From: Lactuca virosa
Lineage: Eukaryota > Streptophyta > Magnoliopsida > Asterales > Asteraceae
Direction of reading: 5' to 3'
Assembly: GCA_928212115.1 (NCBI GenBank)
Contig: CAKMRJ010005523.1
Span: forward strand, 104,975,386 to 105,039,385
DNA length: 64,000 nucleotides
The notes beneath the pieces were generated by a model, which did no database searches, had not been told where the DNA came from, and worked only from the letters and a program-made list of their open reading frames with translations. How positions within the stretch are numbered: position 1 is the first letter of the stretch; each line of letters begins with the position of its first letter. Shown one piece after another: positions 22,420 to 34,497 of the stretch. The position numbers were made by a program, and so were the translations under genes.

Positions 22420-25269
22420 ATCCCGATCTACCTTCGGGTCTGGAGAGGGAATGACAGCAGTTGAGTTGAAGCAATGAAAGATAAATGCCTTTCGAGCGAT
22501 TGGCATATCGAATTGAGCGGCCTTCGAGTTCTCAAGACCGAACGACATAACAGGTTCGAGCCAATAAGTACTCGGTTCATCTATAGCTTCTCTCTGGAGT
22601 GATTCAATTGTCCATTCTGGAAATATGGACTTCTTTTTCTCCAAGAGCTCCTTTTCTTTTTGCTTCTTCTCGAACTCAACCGTTTCCTTCTCAATCGTTT
22701 TCTCAAGCTCCTTATCAATAGGATTAGTTTTCTAAAAAGGCTTAGAGGGATTTTCACCCAAGATATCTTCAAAATCATCATCATCATCATCCACATCATC
22801 TTCTCCAATCTTCTTCTTCTTCTTATCCCTTTTGCTGACCGAAGCTACATTAACCTTTGGTCCGGCTGTTGATTTGGGTTCGGGAGGAGGTTGAGTATTA
22901 TCCCTGCTAGTTTGAGTAACCTTTTCCTTTTCCATTTCTCCCCCTTGTTTCAGCTGGACATAAGTCACCGAAACACCCTCTATCCGACTAAGGATATCCA
23001 ACGCAGGTCTGAGTTTTTCAGCTAAATGGCGTCTGATGGATATAGTCAGAATAGAGTCATGGGCGTCAAGAAGATGTAACAAAATGGAATGAACGTCACC
23101 CACGGAGCTTCTAATTACTTCTCTTTCAGACTTTAAATCATTAAGCTCAGTTGTGGCAGAACGAAGCTTAAGATTTTGAATTTTGAGCTGAGAAGTACGT
23201 TTGTCAAGCTCATCCATAATTCGATTTTCAACAGCCAGTTAGGCTTCCAGCTGAGTCAGACGCTCCTTGACAATATCATGAAGATTTTCATTGGTAGCTT
23301 CAATGGCCTGTCGAGCAACTTAAAGATTAGTCCTTTCGGTTTCAAGAGAACGCTTGAGATTATCAACCGAAGCATTCACTGTCTGAGAGTTCTTTTGAGC
23401 GGCAGCTTGCAACGAATCGAGGAATAACTGAGCCTCAGAAATTAGTTTTTCGACTTTTGCGGTCGCATCTTTGCATTCTTTCGTTGAGGCCTCAACAGCA
23501 AGCGAGGCCTTCTGACATTGGGAAGTGGAGGCATCAATGGCCTTTGCTGCGGCAGAGAGAGAAGCATCATGCTCTTTTACAACAGAAGAAAATAATGCCT
23601 TTAGAGTAGCTTCGGAGTAAGCACCAGTTGATGTGGAAGAAAGTAGTTGATCGAGTTTGTCAGTAACCGTCTTTAGATGGCGCTTAGTAACAGGAGCATC
23701 GTCATCGTCATCACTTTGAACACGGTAGGGACTGAAGTAAGTGGAATCAAACTCCAAGTCCTCTCCTCCAAGAACAGTGTTGGTTTCGGTAGATGGGGTA
23801 GGTGATGGTGGTTCGGTAGTTACTGGAGGTTCGGTAGTGACAGGGGGTTCGGTAGTGAACAGGGGTTCGGGTGCTGAAGAACGAGCCCCCGTATCAGATA
23901 CGTTAGTTCGAACTCCAGTAGTGGTGGTAGTAGTAGACTCTCTGAAGATGGGTGCAGGAATGGGAATAGTAGAGGATGGTTGAGATGAAATGATAGGAAA
24001 AATCGGAGGGATGGAGACATGAATAGAAACAGGTGGAGGCGAAGGTGCTTTGTAACGAACAGGTTCCTCGGGTGTAGGCGAGCGAGGTGGTGTATCACCA
24101 CGAACCGAACCTGCATCCTCTAAGCTTTCGCTGTCAGATTCACTGGGAGGATTTGGTGGTTGATTAGGAGGCACGTACTCTGAATCAGAATCACTTGAGG
24201 ATTGGAGAATTAGCCGGCGGGCAGGTTTCTTGCCTTTCTTCGCCTTAGGCTGTGCCGGCGCTGCTTTCTCTGACTTTCGCTTCCTAGGGGTTTGAACTTT
24301 TGAGACTTGGCCCCCCTTATCTCCCTTTTTGACTTCTGGCTTTTTGCCTCTTTTGGCAGGTTTGTCTGCGTCTTCGATTGATTTCACCATGTCAGCAGTG
24401 AGTTCCCTTGGACCAGAGGAGGGAAGCTTCTTGTATTCCTGAATAATCTTGCTTGAAGGAGGCACAAAGGAGAACATCGACTCAGGAATGGACCCAGCAA
24501 AAGCAAATTTTGAAGGATGAGTAACGATGATGTTGGTAGTATGAAACGTAGCAATGGAAGAAAGCATCGAGTCCGCCATGATAGGAACATGGAAACGATC
24601 CATTGCCCACTGAGTAACAATGGTCCAGAAGCGAGCACAAGAGATTTCGGTGTGGCGAGATGAAGATGATAAACTCTGAATGAGTTGAAGCCATAAAACC
24701 ATTCCATAATCCAGATTAAGACCGTGGTACACACCGTAAAGCAAAGTCATGAATGACTTGCTTGCACCATCAGAGCCGGCACTCTGTTCAGAAAGCCCTT
24801 TGAATAGTAGAGTGAAGAGGCCATTCCATTGAGGAGGAAGCCAAGACTTTTTGAACTTAGTGACAGTGGTTAGGGTTTCAGTATACCCCATATTGTAGAA
24901 CATAGAGAAGAGCTGACCTGTGGCAACGGAGTCGAGATTAACCATGGAATCTCCATACGCAAACCCTAGAAGAGAACAGAAATTATTCCTGGAGATTGAG
25001 GCCTTCTGATTATGAATATCGAAGAAGATTTTGTCTGCTCCCTTGTCATACGTTGCAGAGGAGTAGATTTGTGAGAGACAAGACATCGGCACGACTTCGA
25101 CGGTGGTAAGGGCTTTAATGAGTGGGGAATATTTCAGGCATTCCACCACTTGATACATGTAGGTATCGTAAAGAAAAGGGGAGAGATCAATCAGCAAGTT
25201 CTGATTGGGCTTGATGGCAAGAAGAGTGGAGCGTGCAGTTGTTTCTTGAACTGAGGATGACTCTGCCAT
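22420..25269 (-). pseudogene. Element E ORF3, N-terminal and central parts
   Basis: Exactly 950 codons from ATG at 25269 to the F insertion, with three in-frame stops (23320-23322, 23239-23241, 22732-22734). With the 220 codons at 13918-14577, ORF3 is about 1170 codons. Residues 1-290 are a globular-looking region (SPFLYDTYMYQVVECLKYSP..., GLNLDYGMVLWLQLIQ). Residues about 300-500 are low complexity, rich in Pro, Ser, Thr, Lys, with TTEPPV repeats. From about 540 on it is Ala/Glu/Lys-rich and coiled-coil-like, then an acidic DDDDDD patch and a Lys/Glu stretch. Sireviruses often carry an env-like third ORF, but I see no signal peptide or membrane span, so I do not call it Env. Confidence 0.85.
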
Positions 25270-26688
25270 TGATGAAGCTTTTCAAGGAAGAAGATGAACA
25301 ATAAGAAATTGATCGCCTGCCTTTGCTCTAGAAGATTGAAGTGTGGTAAGGAACAGACACACTGAAATCAGCCCTTATATACGATCTTGGAGAGAGAAAA
25401 ATCAGAAGTTATTATTGCTTGAATCTTGGAAACGACTCCTGAAAAGGCGTGATTTGACAGCTTGCAAGCCCGATAAAGTAGTGATGACGCAGGATGATGA
25501 CCGATTCAAATTCTGGCGCCTTCCAACCTTATCCATAAATCAAATCAGACGTTTAAACTTCCTGCTGAGTCAGCGGGTGAATCTCCAATAAAATTGCTAG
25601 TACCATAAAACTTCAAAGACGTTACACCAAACCATCGCTTTTAATTTCGAAACCGTTGGCATTAACTTGTTAAGAACTAAACAAGACCTCTTTGAGAATA
25701 TAGAATGTGTGTGCATAAGGGTGTAAATGAGAAAGAAATAAAGCAGAGTCTTTGTGGGAAGTTGTGATGTCTATTAAGACATAAAGCAGTGGATCCCGGG
25801 CACGAATCTCTTCCTTCAAATTCAAGAGAGACTTCAAAGTGCTTGTTTGGATTTCCGTTGAATTACGATCAAGTACTTGTTAAGAAGCATTGAAAGGCAT
25901 CTTTTTAATTAAGGCTTTTAAGGGTGGCTTTCGCTTCAATTCTTGATTTCGATACTTGATGTAAGACCGAAACAGAACGAAGTACTTGTGAGACCAATGT
26001 GGCCTGTTTAAACAAGTAGGTAGGAAACATATTCAATGACTTGGTGATAAATGAGAATAGGAAATCTCAAAAAAAATAAAAACTGGATCCGTTTCGGAAG
26101 AAAAAGTCTTGGTGAAAAACAATTTCATAAGGATCGCGCAAAAAGAAAATTGAGATTTCATAAGGTGACATGTAATAGCTAGAAAGTTGAAGTGTTCACC
26201 GTTAATTCATTATGGGAGTTGGATTTTGAGTTTCACTTAATTCGTGGTGGACGAAAGTAAGATCATCAACAAAGAAATTGTGTAACCATAAACCTCAGTG
26301 GTTATTGCTGAGAGTCTCAAGGGTTACCAGATATGAAACGAACCGTGATGGAGAAAAATAAGATGGTTAAAAGAACCGAAAGTGCCTCTGCCATAAAGGA
26401 TTGACAAAGCAGAAAAAATCTTAACTCAATGTGAGAAGAGTAAGGCAGCTCATGATTAGAGTAAATTTGACAGCCTGATTGGGGAGACAAGATTTGTATA
26501 TATCAAGTCATTAAGGCTTTACTCAAAATCGATCGAGGCTTTGGTCAACATACAGCAGCATGCTTCTAGGGACACTTAGCTAGTACATAGAGTAAGATTG
26601 ATACCTGCTCCAGCTCCATCAGTGAGAGAAAGTAGTGTACAGAAAGTAAACAGAGCAAATTTTTGAAGTGATAAAAAAAATATTTTTG

Positions 26689-26815
26689 TATTTTAGGAAA
26701 TTTTCTGAAAAAGAATAAAAAACAGAAATAAAAATATTTTTGGATTTTATGAGATTTTCTAAAAAAGAATTAAAAACAGAAATAAAAATATTTTTGGATT
26801 TTAGAAGAATATAAA
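26689..26815. repeat. AT-rich tandem repeat, period about 58
   Basis: Two and a half copies of a unit containing gattttctaaaaaagaat and aaaacagaaataaaaatatt. Confidence 0.8.
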
Positions 26816-26919
26816 AGAAATACGTAAAGAAATATGTGAAGAAAGTTCTAAGAAAATAGTATACATACTATACAACCGAAACCATACGACAGAAATCAGA
26901 GGCGAAGTGAGACCGGTGA

Positions 26920-27000
26920 AACCGAACCCGAAATGGACCGAGCGTTCCGTGTATTTCGTTTCCAGAAGAACCGAACCCGAAATGGACCGAGCGTTCGCTC
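26920..27000. repeat. 49-bp direct repeat
   Basis: accgaacccgaaatggaccg(agcgttc) at 26921 and 26970, each followed by a tatttcg-ttc tail. It lies just downstream of the pol stop in transcript sense. Confidence 0.85.
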
Positions 27001-27017
27001 TATTTCGCTTCTAACTT

Positions 27018-30000
27018 TTATTGAAACACAGGAGATTTCGGTACGGATTCAGCTTCCATCATTCCTAGGCCATGCAATATTTTATTAAAGCTTGCTTCAG
27101 GCAAGGCCTTAGTGAAGATGTCTGCTAGTTGATCAGTGGTTCTTACAAAATGAATTTCAACATTACCGTCTTCCACATGATCTTTGATGAAATGATACCT
27201 CAGTGCTATGTGTTTGCTCTTTGAGTGTTGCACTGGGTTGTGACAAATCCTAATTGCACTTTCGGAATCGCAATATAATGGGATTTTCTTCATATTCAGG
27301 CCAAAGTCACGAAGTTGACTTTGTATCCAGATGACCTGAGATGTGCATGATGCTGCGGCAATGTATTCTGCTTCGGCAGTGGAGAGAGAAACACATGTTT
27401 GTTTCTTAGATTGCCAGCTTACGAGTTTGCCGTCCAAAAATTGACATCCTCCAGTGGTACTTTTCCGGTCTAGACCACATCCCCCAAGATCAGCATCTGA
27501 GAATGCTTGGACAAAGAATCCTGAGTTGGCCGGGTACCACAACCCGAGAGAAGTAGTTCGTTTTAGATACCGAAATATGTTCTTTACTGCCGACAGATGT
27601 GGTTCACGAGGATTTGCTTGAAACCTGGCACAATAACAAACAGAGAACATTATATCTGGCCGACTAGCAGTGAGATACATTAGAGATCCTATCATCTGAC
27701 GATAAAGAGTCACGTCAACAGCCGGTTTGTCCAGAGAAGGTGTTAGCTTCGTTCCAAACGCCATAGGAACCTTCACTTTTGAATCTCCCAACATTCCAAA
27801 CTTGGCAAGCAATGTCTTCGTGTAGGCCTCTTGATTAATGAAAATGCCTTCGGGTCCCTGTCTTATATTTAGACCAAGGAAAAAGTTAATAGGACCCATT
27901 GAGCTCATTTCAAATTTAGTTTCCATCAGCTTCCTAAACTCAGCAGTTAAGCTAGGATTTGTGGAGCCGAAGATGATGTCATCAACGTAAATTTGAACGA
28001 TCATAAGGTGGTTACCCTCTTTCTTGCGAAAGAAGGTTGGGTCAACCGAACCTTGTTTAAATTTAGACATTTTCAAAAATCTGGTAAGAGTTTCATACCA
28101 GGCCCGTGGAGCTTGTTTGAGACCATAGACAGCCTTGTCCAAGATGTAGCAGTGATCTGGATATTTTTCGTTCACAAAGCCCGGTGGTTGTTCTACATAC
28201 ACAGTTTCTTCCAGTTCACCATTTAAGAAGGCACACTTTACGTCCATTTGGAAGACTTCAAAGTTTTTGTGTGCAGCGTAGGCAAGAAAAATGCGAACCG
28301 ATTCTAACCGTGCTACTGGAGCGAAGGTCTCTTCATAGTCTATGCCCTCTTCTTGACAGTATCCTTTCACGACCAACCTCGCCTTGTTGCGTATCACATT
28401 CCCTTCCTTATCCATTTTATTCCTGAATACCCATTTTAAACCAACCACAGAGGCATCCCTTGGTGTTGGAATCAGTCTCCACACTTTATTTCGTTCGAAT
28501 TCATGTAGTTCGTCCTGCATTGCCTGTACCCAATCAGAATGATCAAGTGCAGTCTTGACTGTCTTCGGTTCGACTTTTGAGACAAAAGAGTTAAACATAC
28601 AAAATTCTACTTTAGAGAAAAGTGTTGTTCGTTTCTCTTTTAGCTGAGATCGTGTGAGAACTTTTTCCGTGGAATCACCAATAACTTGCGATTGGGGATG
28701 ATCTTTTGTCCATTTAATGAGCGGAGGATAATTTGGATCGAATGAAGGATCCAGTTCAGAGTTTACTTCTTCTTCAAACTCCGACTGAGTATCATCATCG
28801 TTTATGTTCGCGTTCTCCCCCTCGAGCAATGATACTTCCTCTGTTGCAGGATTAGAATCTTTCACTTCGAACGATGATACTTCCTCAGTTTCAGGATTAG
28901 AATCTTTCACTTCGAACGATGATACTTCCTCAGTTGCAGGATTAGAATCTTTCACTTCGAACGATGATTCTTCCTCAGTTTCAGGCTCAGAATTTTCCCC
29001 TTGAAGTTGGCTGTCGGTTGCAGAGCACTCCCCCTGGAATGTTGGATCTTGGTTGGGAAGATCAGATGAACCCTCCCCCTGAGCTTTAGAGTAATCTTTT
29101 TGAGGTTCACCTGTGTCCAACTTGTTGGATTTCACAGGCTGTTCTTCTTCCATATTCGCTGCAGCTTCATCGATTATTTTCTTCAAGTTGTCTACCTTGT
29201 TGTCTGCAGCTTTGGATTCAGAGAGAATGGCCTTTTCGGGCTCATCAAACAACAACATGTATTGTTCAAAAAGGTTCGAAATAGGTGTTGTAACTTGACC
29301 AGAACTTGGAAATATATCCCCCACAGAACCTTCGGTGGTTTTGAGTCTCCTGACGTAGTTGTCGTCGAAGGTAACATAATAGGTCTCCTCGATTTTCTTT
29401 GAACGTTTGTTGAGAACCCTATATGCTTTTGAGGTTAAGGAATAACCCAGAAAGATTCCTTCATCTGCTTTCACATCAAATTTATTTCGGTGCTCCTTTG
29501 AATTAAAGATGAAGCATCTTGAACCGAACACATGGAAAAACTTGACATTTGGCTTTCGGTTGTTTAAGATCTCATATGGAGTGATTGAAAAGCGTTTGTT
29601 GAGATAGGATCTGTTCTGCGTAAAGCATGCAGCAGCAATGGCATCAGCCCAGAAATACAGAGGTAATGAAGCGAAGCTCAACATAGTTCGGGCTGCTTCA
29701 CACAGAGATCGGTTTCGCCTTTCGACAATACCATTCTGTTGTGGAGTATACGGAGCCGAGAAGTTGTGAGTGGTTCCTTTCTCTGCAAGAAACTCTTCAA
29801 ATTCTTTATTCTTAAACTCCAATCCGTTGTCACTTCTTATGTTACGAACGACCTTTCTTAGCTGGACTTCAATTTGCTTGATAAAGAGTTTAAGTTGAGG
29901 AGTGGCCTCCGATTTCTGCTTCAAAAAGAATACCCAGGTAAATCGAGAGAAGTCATCCACTACAACAAGTATATACTTGTTGCCACCAACACTTTCGATT

Positions 30001-30656
30001 GATGAAGGACCACATAGATCAACATGAAGTAATTCAAGTGGTTCGATAATTTTTGTGTTGATGCGAGAAGGATGACTCTGTCGACTTTGCTTTCCCATTT
30101 CACATGCAGCACACAGGTGTTCTTTATCGAATTTCAGAACAGGAAGACCTCGAACGTGATCTCCAAGTACCAGTTTGTTGATGTCTTTAAAATTCAGATG
30201 GGAAAGTCTTCGGTGCCATAGCCAGCTTTCGTTTGAATGAGCCTTTGACAGCAAGCAGATTGCCGGTTTTCCCCGTATGGGATTGAGATTCAGAGGGTAC
30301 ATCTCTCCTTTTCGCTTTGATTTGAGCAGAATATTGTTTGACTTCTTTTCAATAATCTCTGATCCCTCGTCGTCGAATGACACCTTTAGCCCAGTACCAA
30401 CTACCAGTTGAGAAACACTGATAAGGTTGTGTTGCAAACCCTCAACATACGCCACTTTTCTTATTGAGAACTCGCCATTGGTAATCATACCATAACCTTT
30501 GATCGTGCCATAAGAGTTGTTACCATACTTGACACTTCCACCATTTGTAAGGGACCGAAACTCCCTCAGTTCTTCCCTTCTTCCTGTCATGTGACGCGAG
30601 CAGCCACTGTCTATGTACCATTCATCGTCAAACTGCTCGTCACGTATAACCTGCAA
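27018..30656 (-). pseudogene. Element E pol: protease, integrase, RT, RNase H
   Basis: 1212 open codons with no ATG of their own. They are the in-frame continuation of the frame ending at 30660. Protease motif WYIDSGCSRHMTG at residues 13-25. Integrase zinc region about 145-200 (WHRRLSHLNF...CAACEMGK) and core motifs HVDLCGP, IRSDNGLEF, QQNGIVERRN. An acidic linker follows with a 45-bp coding repeat. RT has GLKWVFRNKMD, FQMDVKCAFLNG and IYVDDIIFGS. RNase H has KKQTCVSLSTAEAEY, YCDSESAI and DQLADIFTKAL. Domain order and the DSG protease mark it as Ty1/copia, and RT/IN similarity to SIRE-type elements seems clear. All catalytic residues I can check are present. Confidence 0.92.
28826..28995 (-). 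repeat. 45-bp coding tandem repeat in element E pol
   Basis: Unit starts at 28831, 28876, 28921 and 28966, period 45. The encoded 15-residue unit is SSFEVKDSNPxTEEV. It lies in the acidic linker between integrase and RT. Confidence 0.92.
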
Positions 30657-30659
30657 AAT

Positions 30660-31703
30660 TTAAGCAGATTTAGGAACCCAAAGTTTCTTGGGTCCTCGTG
30701 AGACTTTTACAGAGTAGGGAATTGTAAGCGAAACATCAACTAAAAAGGTTCTTTTTGTTAACGTTGTTTCATCTTTTCTTTTTAAGGTGAAAACTTTGAT
30801 TTTATCTGATTTAAGCACTTTAGGTGGTGTTGCCAAATATGTGTATTTTACGTTAGCGTACTTTCGATCAACATCAGGCTTGATTGACGAATTCTTTGCA
30901 TTTTCTGAACAAAGTTTTTCTTTTCCCTTTTGATCATTCTGTGAGTGATGGTTAGAACTAGGGAAATGAGATTTGGAAACGGAGTTAGCTTTTCGGATGT
31001 AGCTCTTTTGTGGATGAGAGCCATAATTACTTTCCCTTCGGTTCTTCTCGCTGATTAGTCTAGAACCGAAACCACTCTTTTGGTTTTTCTCCTCTCGAGA
31101 ACCGAAACCTTGAGTTCGGTAGATATTCTTTGATGGACCGAAACTCTTCTTTCGGTTAGATTGATTTTGAGAACCGAAACTCTGTCTTCGGTTGTTTGCT
31201 CCATGCTGAGTGTGAATGCTGGAGTTTTCTTTTCCTTCCACCTTTTTCTTAGAAGGTTTTTCATAGCGAACGTAGTTGGGATTTTGAGATCGCCAGAACT
31301 GCTTCCTTTCAGTGAGGTTTTTCTTATACCTCACATTCCTTTGATGCTTTCGTTCTTTCACCTGTTTAGGATTTCTGTGGATGTTGGCCTTTTTCTCAGA
31401 TTTTTGAACACAGGCTTCGCTCTTGAGTGAGGAGGTTTCGCTTGACACTACGACTTGTTCATCTGAAGGCGTTTTGGTACCACTTGTGCTAGGCTCATCA
31501 AAACGAGAAGGATCATTAAGTGGTTCTGCCACATACCTTCCTTTTACTCTCCACGATGTTTTCTGCGACAGACCTACTGTTTCATCGGCATTATCAATAG
31601 GTGCTGACCAGAAATACTCATAACATCCTTCAGCATTATCTTCTACTACTATTGCCGTTAGTTCGGCTGTTTGTTGCTGAGTAACTCCATTAACTTTGTA
31701 CAT
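30660..31703 (-). pseudogene. Element E: gag-protease linker region
   Basis: A 347-codon stretch rich in Lys, Arg, Ser and Asn with degenerate repeats of GFGSR/SFGSQN type, ending KKLWVPKSA before a TAA at 30660-30662. The same frame then runs into the protease, so this is the part of the polyprotein just upstream of protease. Upstream it overlaps the previous frame (31658-32380) by 46 bases in a different phase, which implies a frameshift near 31700-31740. Likely RNA-binding by composition; no defined domain seen. Confidence 0.8.
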
Positions 31704-32530
31704 CTGATTTGGAGTCGTTGATACACTACGGCCTTTTCTTTAAGGACTTTGGTCTTGTCTTTGCACAAACGAGCGAACTCAACCGAATTTTCAGAAATAA
31801 GATTTTTGTTAATTTCGGGTTCGCTTTTGACAAATTCTGAACAGTCAACCTCATCTTCCACAGAAATGACGCTCATATCATCATCCTCATCGAACTCAGA
31901 AGTATTTTCAACATCAATCTTATTTTCTGAACTCAACTTAGCATTCAATGAGAGAAATTTTTGTACAGTTTCGGTTTGGATTTTCAATTTGTCATTTTCA
32001 TCCAACAAATTTTTGAGCATGTCCTTATGGTCTTTGGACTTTATGAAGGACTCTATTTTGTCAAGACCAATTCTGTAAGCAGGAGAAATATCCTCAAAAG
32101 AAACAACATTTTCGCAATCATATGCATCGGCATCGATTTCATCCTCCTTTAACTCAAGGAAGGGTAAAATCATACGATGTATCTTCTTCCCTATTTCACA
32201 ATCGAGATGTAATTGAGTAATATTGGTATATAAACGCTTAGCAATTAAGCAAAAAACATTTTGTTGTTTTAAAAGCTTCAAATTATCTTTTTGAAAATAA
32301 ATTGTTTCTTCCTTAGATCTAATCAACTCCTTCTCCTTCTGCTCAATCCACATTCGCCTCTCCTCACTCTTCGATGACACCCTGCTGATTTAATCAGTTA
32401 GGTTAGAGTTTGTGACGCGAGTTTGAGTTAAACTTCCACTTAGACTAGAAAATTTGGATTTTAATCCATTGAGTTCCTTTTCATAGTTGGTGATAGGGAT
32501 TTTTAGAGAGATAAGAATAGATTGTACCTT
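31658..32530 (-). pseudogene. Element E gag, C-terminal coiled-coil part
   Basis: This continues the gag frame past a TAG at 32531-32533 and a TAA at 32390-32392. The 240 open codons from 32380 are Glu/Lys-rich and predicted by eye to be coiled coil (RRMWIEQKEKELIRSKEE...), with an acidic patch (EFDEDDDMSVISVEDE). It begins with no ATG, so it is a continuation, not a separate gene. Confidence 0.8.
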
Positions 32531-33955
32531 CTAGATCAACTCGTCGCATTCGTTGATCTGCTGAGTGACAGGTTTAGCTGCAAAACAGCGGTCTTCTCTC
32601 TCCTTATCTTCATCATGTCCCCATTCTGTGGTATAGCCTTGCATGTGTGGCATTCCAAAAGTCACCATCAAACACCTTCCTGCAGTATTCTCTTCCTTCA
32701 CCAACAGAGCCCTGCCATGAGTCTGCTTCCTCACTTCTTCGTCCCCTGAATCAGTCGACCAAACTTCAACACCTCCAAATTCATCATCAACAACATTTCC
32801 CTGCACAATGAGAGCATTCATAGTGTTGTTAGATCCTGCTTTCTTCTTCCTGATTTCCTCCAAACGCCTTGTGAGGTTCGCTTCCTCGTCCTCATCCTCG
32901 TTCTTCTCAGTCATCTTTCTCAGCATGCAATCTTTAGCGAAGTGATTTTTACCTCCACAGTAGTGACAGGTGAAGCCAGAGTCACCTCCAAGTTTCGCTT
33001 CCTTCTTTGGTTCTTCCGTCTGAGAAACACTTTTCGGTTCCTCCTTTGCTTTCTCCGCGCTGTAACTGCCTTGCCAGTTTCGGTTCTTGTTTGTTGAGAA
33101 CCTTCTCTTGATGAATTTCTTGGGATTTGACACCGTCAGAGCATAGTCTTCGCTTGTTAGATCATATTCGGATAGATCTAAATCTTCTTCTTCCTCAGCA
33201 GTGTTCTTACCTTTTGAGATTAGAGCTAAGGATCCCATGCTAGAAACCACATTCGTTTCTTTAGTCAAGGTATTCTCATGCGACTTCAGTATCCCCACCA
33301 GTTTTGCAAGAGAATAACTTTTGAACTGTTCATGGGCCTTTACTGTTGACACTACAGGCATCCATTCCGATCTAAGACCATTCATGAATGTTACCTTTTG
33401 TTCAATGACCTTCCTTTCGATCCCATGCTTGATCATCTTACTTAAGAGATGATTGAAGCGATCGAAGGTTTGAACAAGCTTCTCTTTAGGCTTCTGCTTG
33501 AAATCACCAAATTCTGAGAGCAACAGTGTTTGGATTGAATGCTCAATATCTTCATCTGTAGAGTATAATTCCTTCAACCTGACCCATATTTCCTTTGCTG
33601 TCGTGCAAGAGCTTACCAACCGAAACGTGTCTGACTGTAATGCAAACCTTATCATCCTTAAAGCTTTTATATTGCATTGAAACTTTTCCTTCTCATCTTG
33701 AGGTATATCTTTCACGTCACTTATGAGTTGATTATATTCCTTTTGAGTTTTGACAACTCTTGAGGTACTTGCATGAACAAATGGACCGACTGTGATCGCC
33801 TCCCAGATCAAGTATCCATTATCTTCTGAGCCAATCACGTAATCTTCAAAGTGATGCGCCCAGACCTCATAATCTTGAGTGTATAAAATCGGAATCCTTG
33901 TCGACGATCCTATGCTGTTTGAGATGTTGATTGGGTTTGACTGAGAATCGTCCAT
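32531..33955 (-). pseudogene. Element E gag
   Basis: 474 codons from ATG at 33955. Nucleocapsid zinc knuckle CHYCGGKNHFAKDC (CX2CX4HX4C) near residue 330. The preceding region resembles copia-type Gag (EIWVRLKELYSTDEDIEHSI..., QTFDRFNHLLSKMIKHG, KVTFMNGLRSEW). It ends at TAG 32531, after which the frame continues. The ATG lies about 180 bases from the primer site, the expected place. Confidence 0.9.
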
Positions 33956-34151
33956 GGATGTGTCGATGTTTGTTTAAATACCTGCTTAAGATCAGACTTG
34001 TAAATAATGTTAGGGTAAAATCGAGTATTTAAAGAACCACGTCAATAGCAGATGACGGCGCTAGTAATATCAATCTAAGCGGAAAACCCTAAGATCTTCT
34101 TCAACATAAGAGATGTGTATGAATTACACAGTCTCCTGCTCTGATACCAAT
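33956..34151 (-). other. Element E leader and primer binding site
   Basis: Short leader. Primer site at 34138-34149 (minus TGGTATCAGAGC), two bases from the LTR. Confidence 0.88.
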
Positions 34152-34492
34152 TGTAGAATTGAAAAACTCTTAGATCGATTAGATCTTCAATAGATTAAAC
34201 AATAAAATCAAACGAACACAGAAAACACAATATGGAATCAAATAATGCTGAATGATTCAAACGTAGTCACGCCTCAGCAGAGGTCGACAAAGAACTTCCA
34301 CTGTAGAGGCGAGCTAGGGTTTTGTAGTACAAATCAAAACAATAATTATCAAAGCGCTGATGCCTAAGGCTGCATGCATGCACCTTAAATACTAAACCCT
34401 AAACAAAAACAATCATAGTTGGACAGGCCCAACCGGATGGCAAAACTGGGCTAAGGATCGAGCCCATGACGCAACACTTATTCAACCCAACA
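34152..34492 (-). repeat. 5' LTR of element E (341 bp)
   Basis: Same length as 13545-13885, with about 10 mismatches by eye. Outer end ...ttcaacccaaca, followed by TSD ccatg at 34493-34497. Confidence 0.93.
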
Positions 34493-34497
34493 CCATG

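Larger units (their letters stand above)
25270..27017 (-). other. Element E spacer between pol and ORF3
   Basis: About 1.75 kb without a credible gene. It holds an AT-rich tandem repeat at 26689-26815 (period about 58, built on aaaaatatttttggatttta) and a two-copy, 49-bp repeat at 26920-27000 (accgaacccgaaatggaccg). Long spacers here are common in Sireviruses. It may hold the signal for expressing ORF3, which I cannot identify. Confidence 0.75.
13545..34492 (-). mobile_element. Element E: Sirevirus-like Ty1/copia
   Basis: Two 341-bp LTRs (13545-13885 and 34152-34492) with a perfect TSD ccatg (13540-13544, 34493-34497), a primer site at 34138-34149 and a polypurine tract at 13886-13900. After removing insertion F (14583-22419 plus one TSD copy) it is about 13.1 kb. 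Minus-strand order is gag, protease, integrase, RT, RNase H, non-coding, then a very long ORF3. LTRs differ at about 10 of 341 sites by my count, so it is older than F. It sits in the Gag region of element C. Confidence 0.93.

Noticed and set aside
22420..25269. ORF3 of element E as an envelope gene
   Set aside because: No signal peptide, membrane span or cleavage site is visible. I keep it as an ORF of unknown function.
29100..29402. Plus-strand frames of 60-100 codons opposite the element E pol gene
   Set aside because: Shadow frames of a long conserved minus-strand coding region; the same applies to the plus frames within 16420-19656, 23176-23983, 27993-28426 and 31161-32152.
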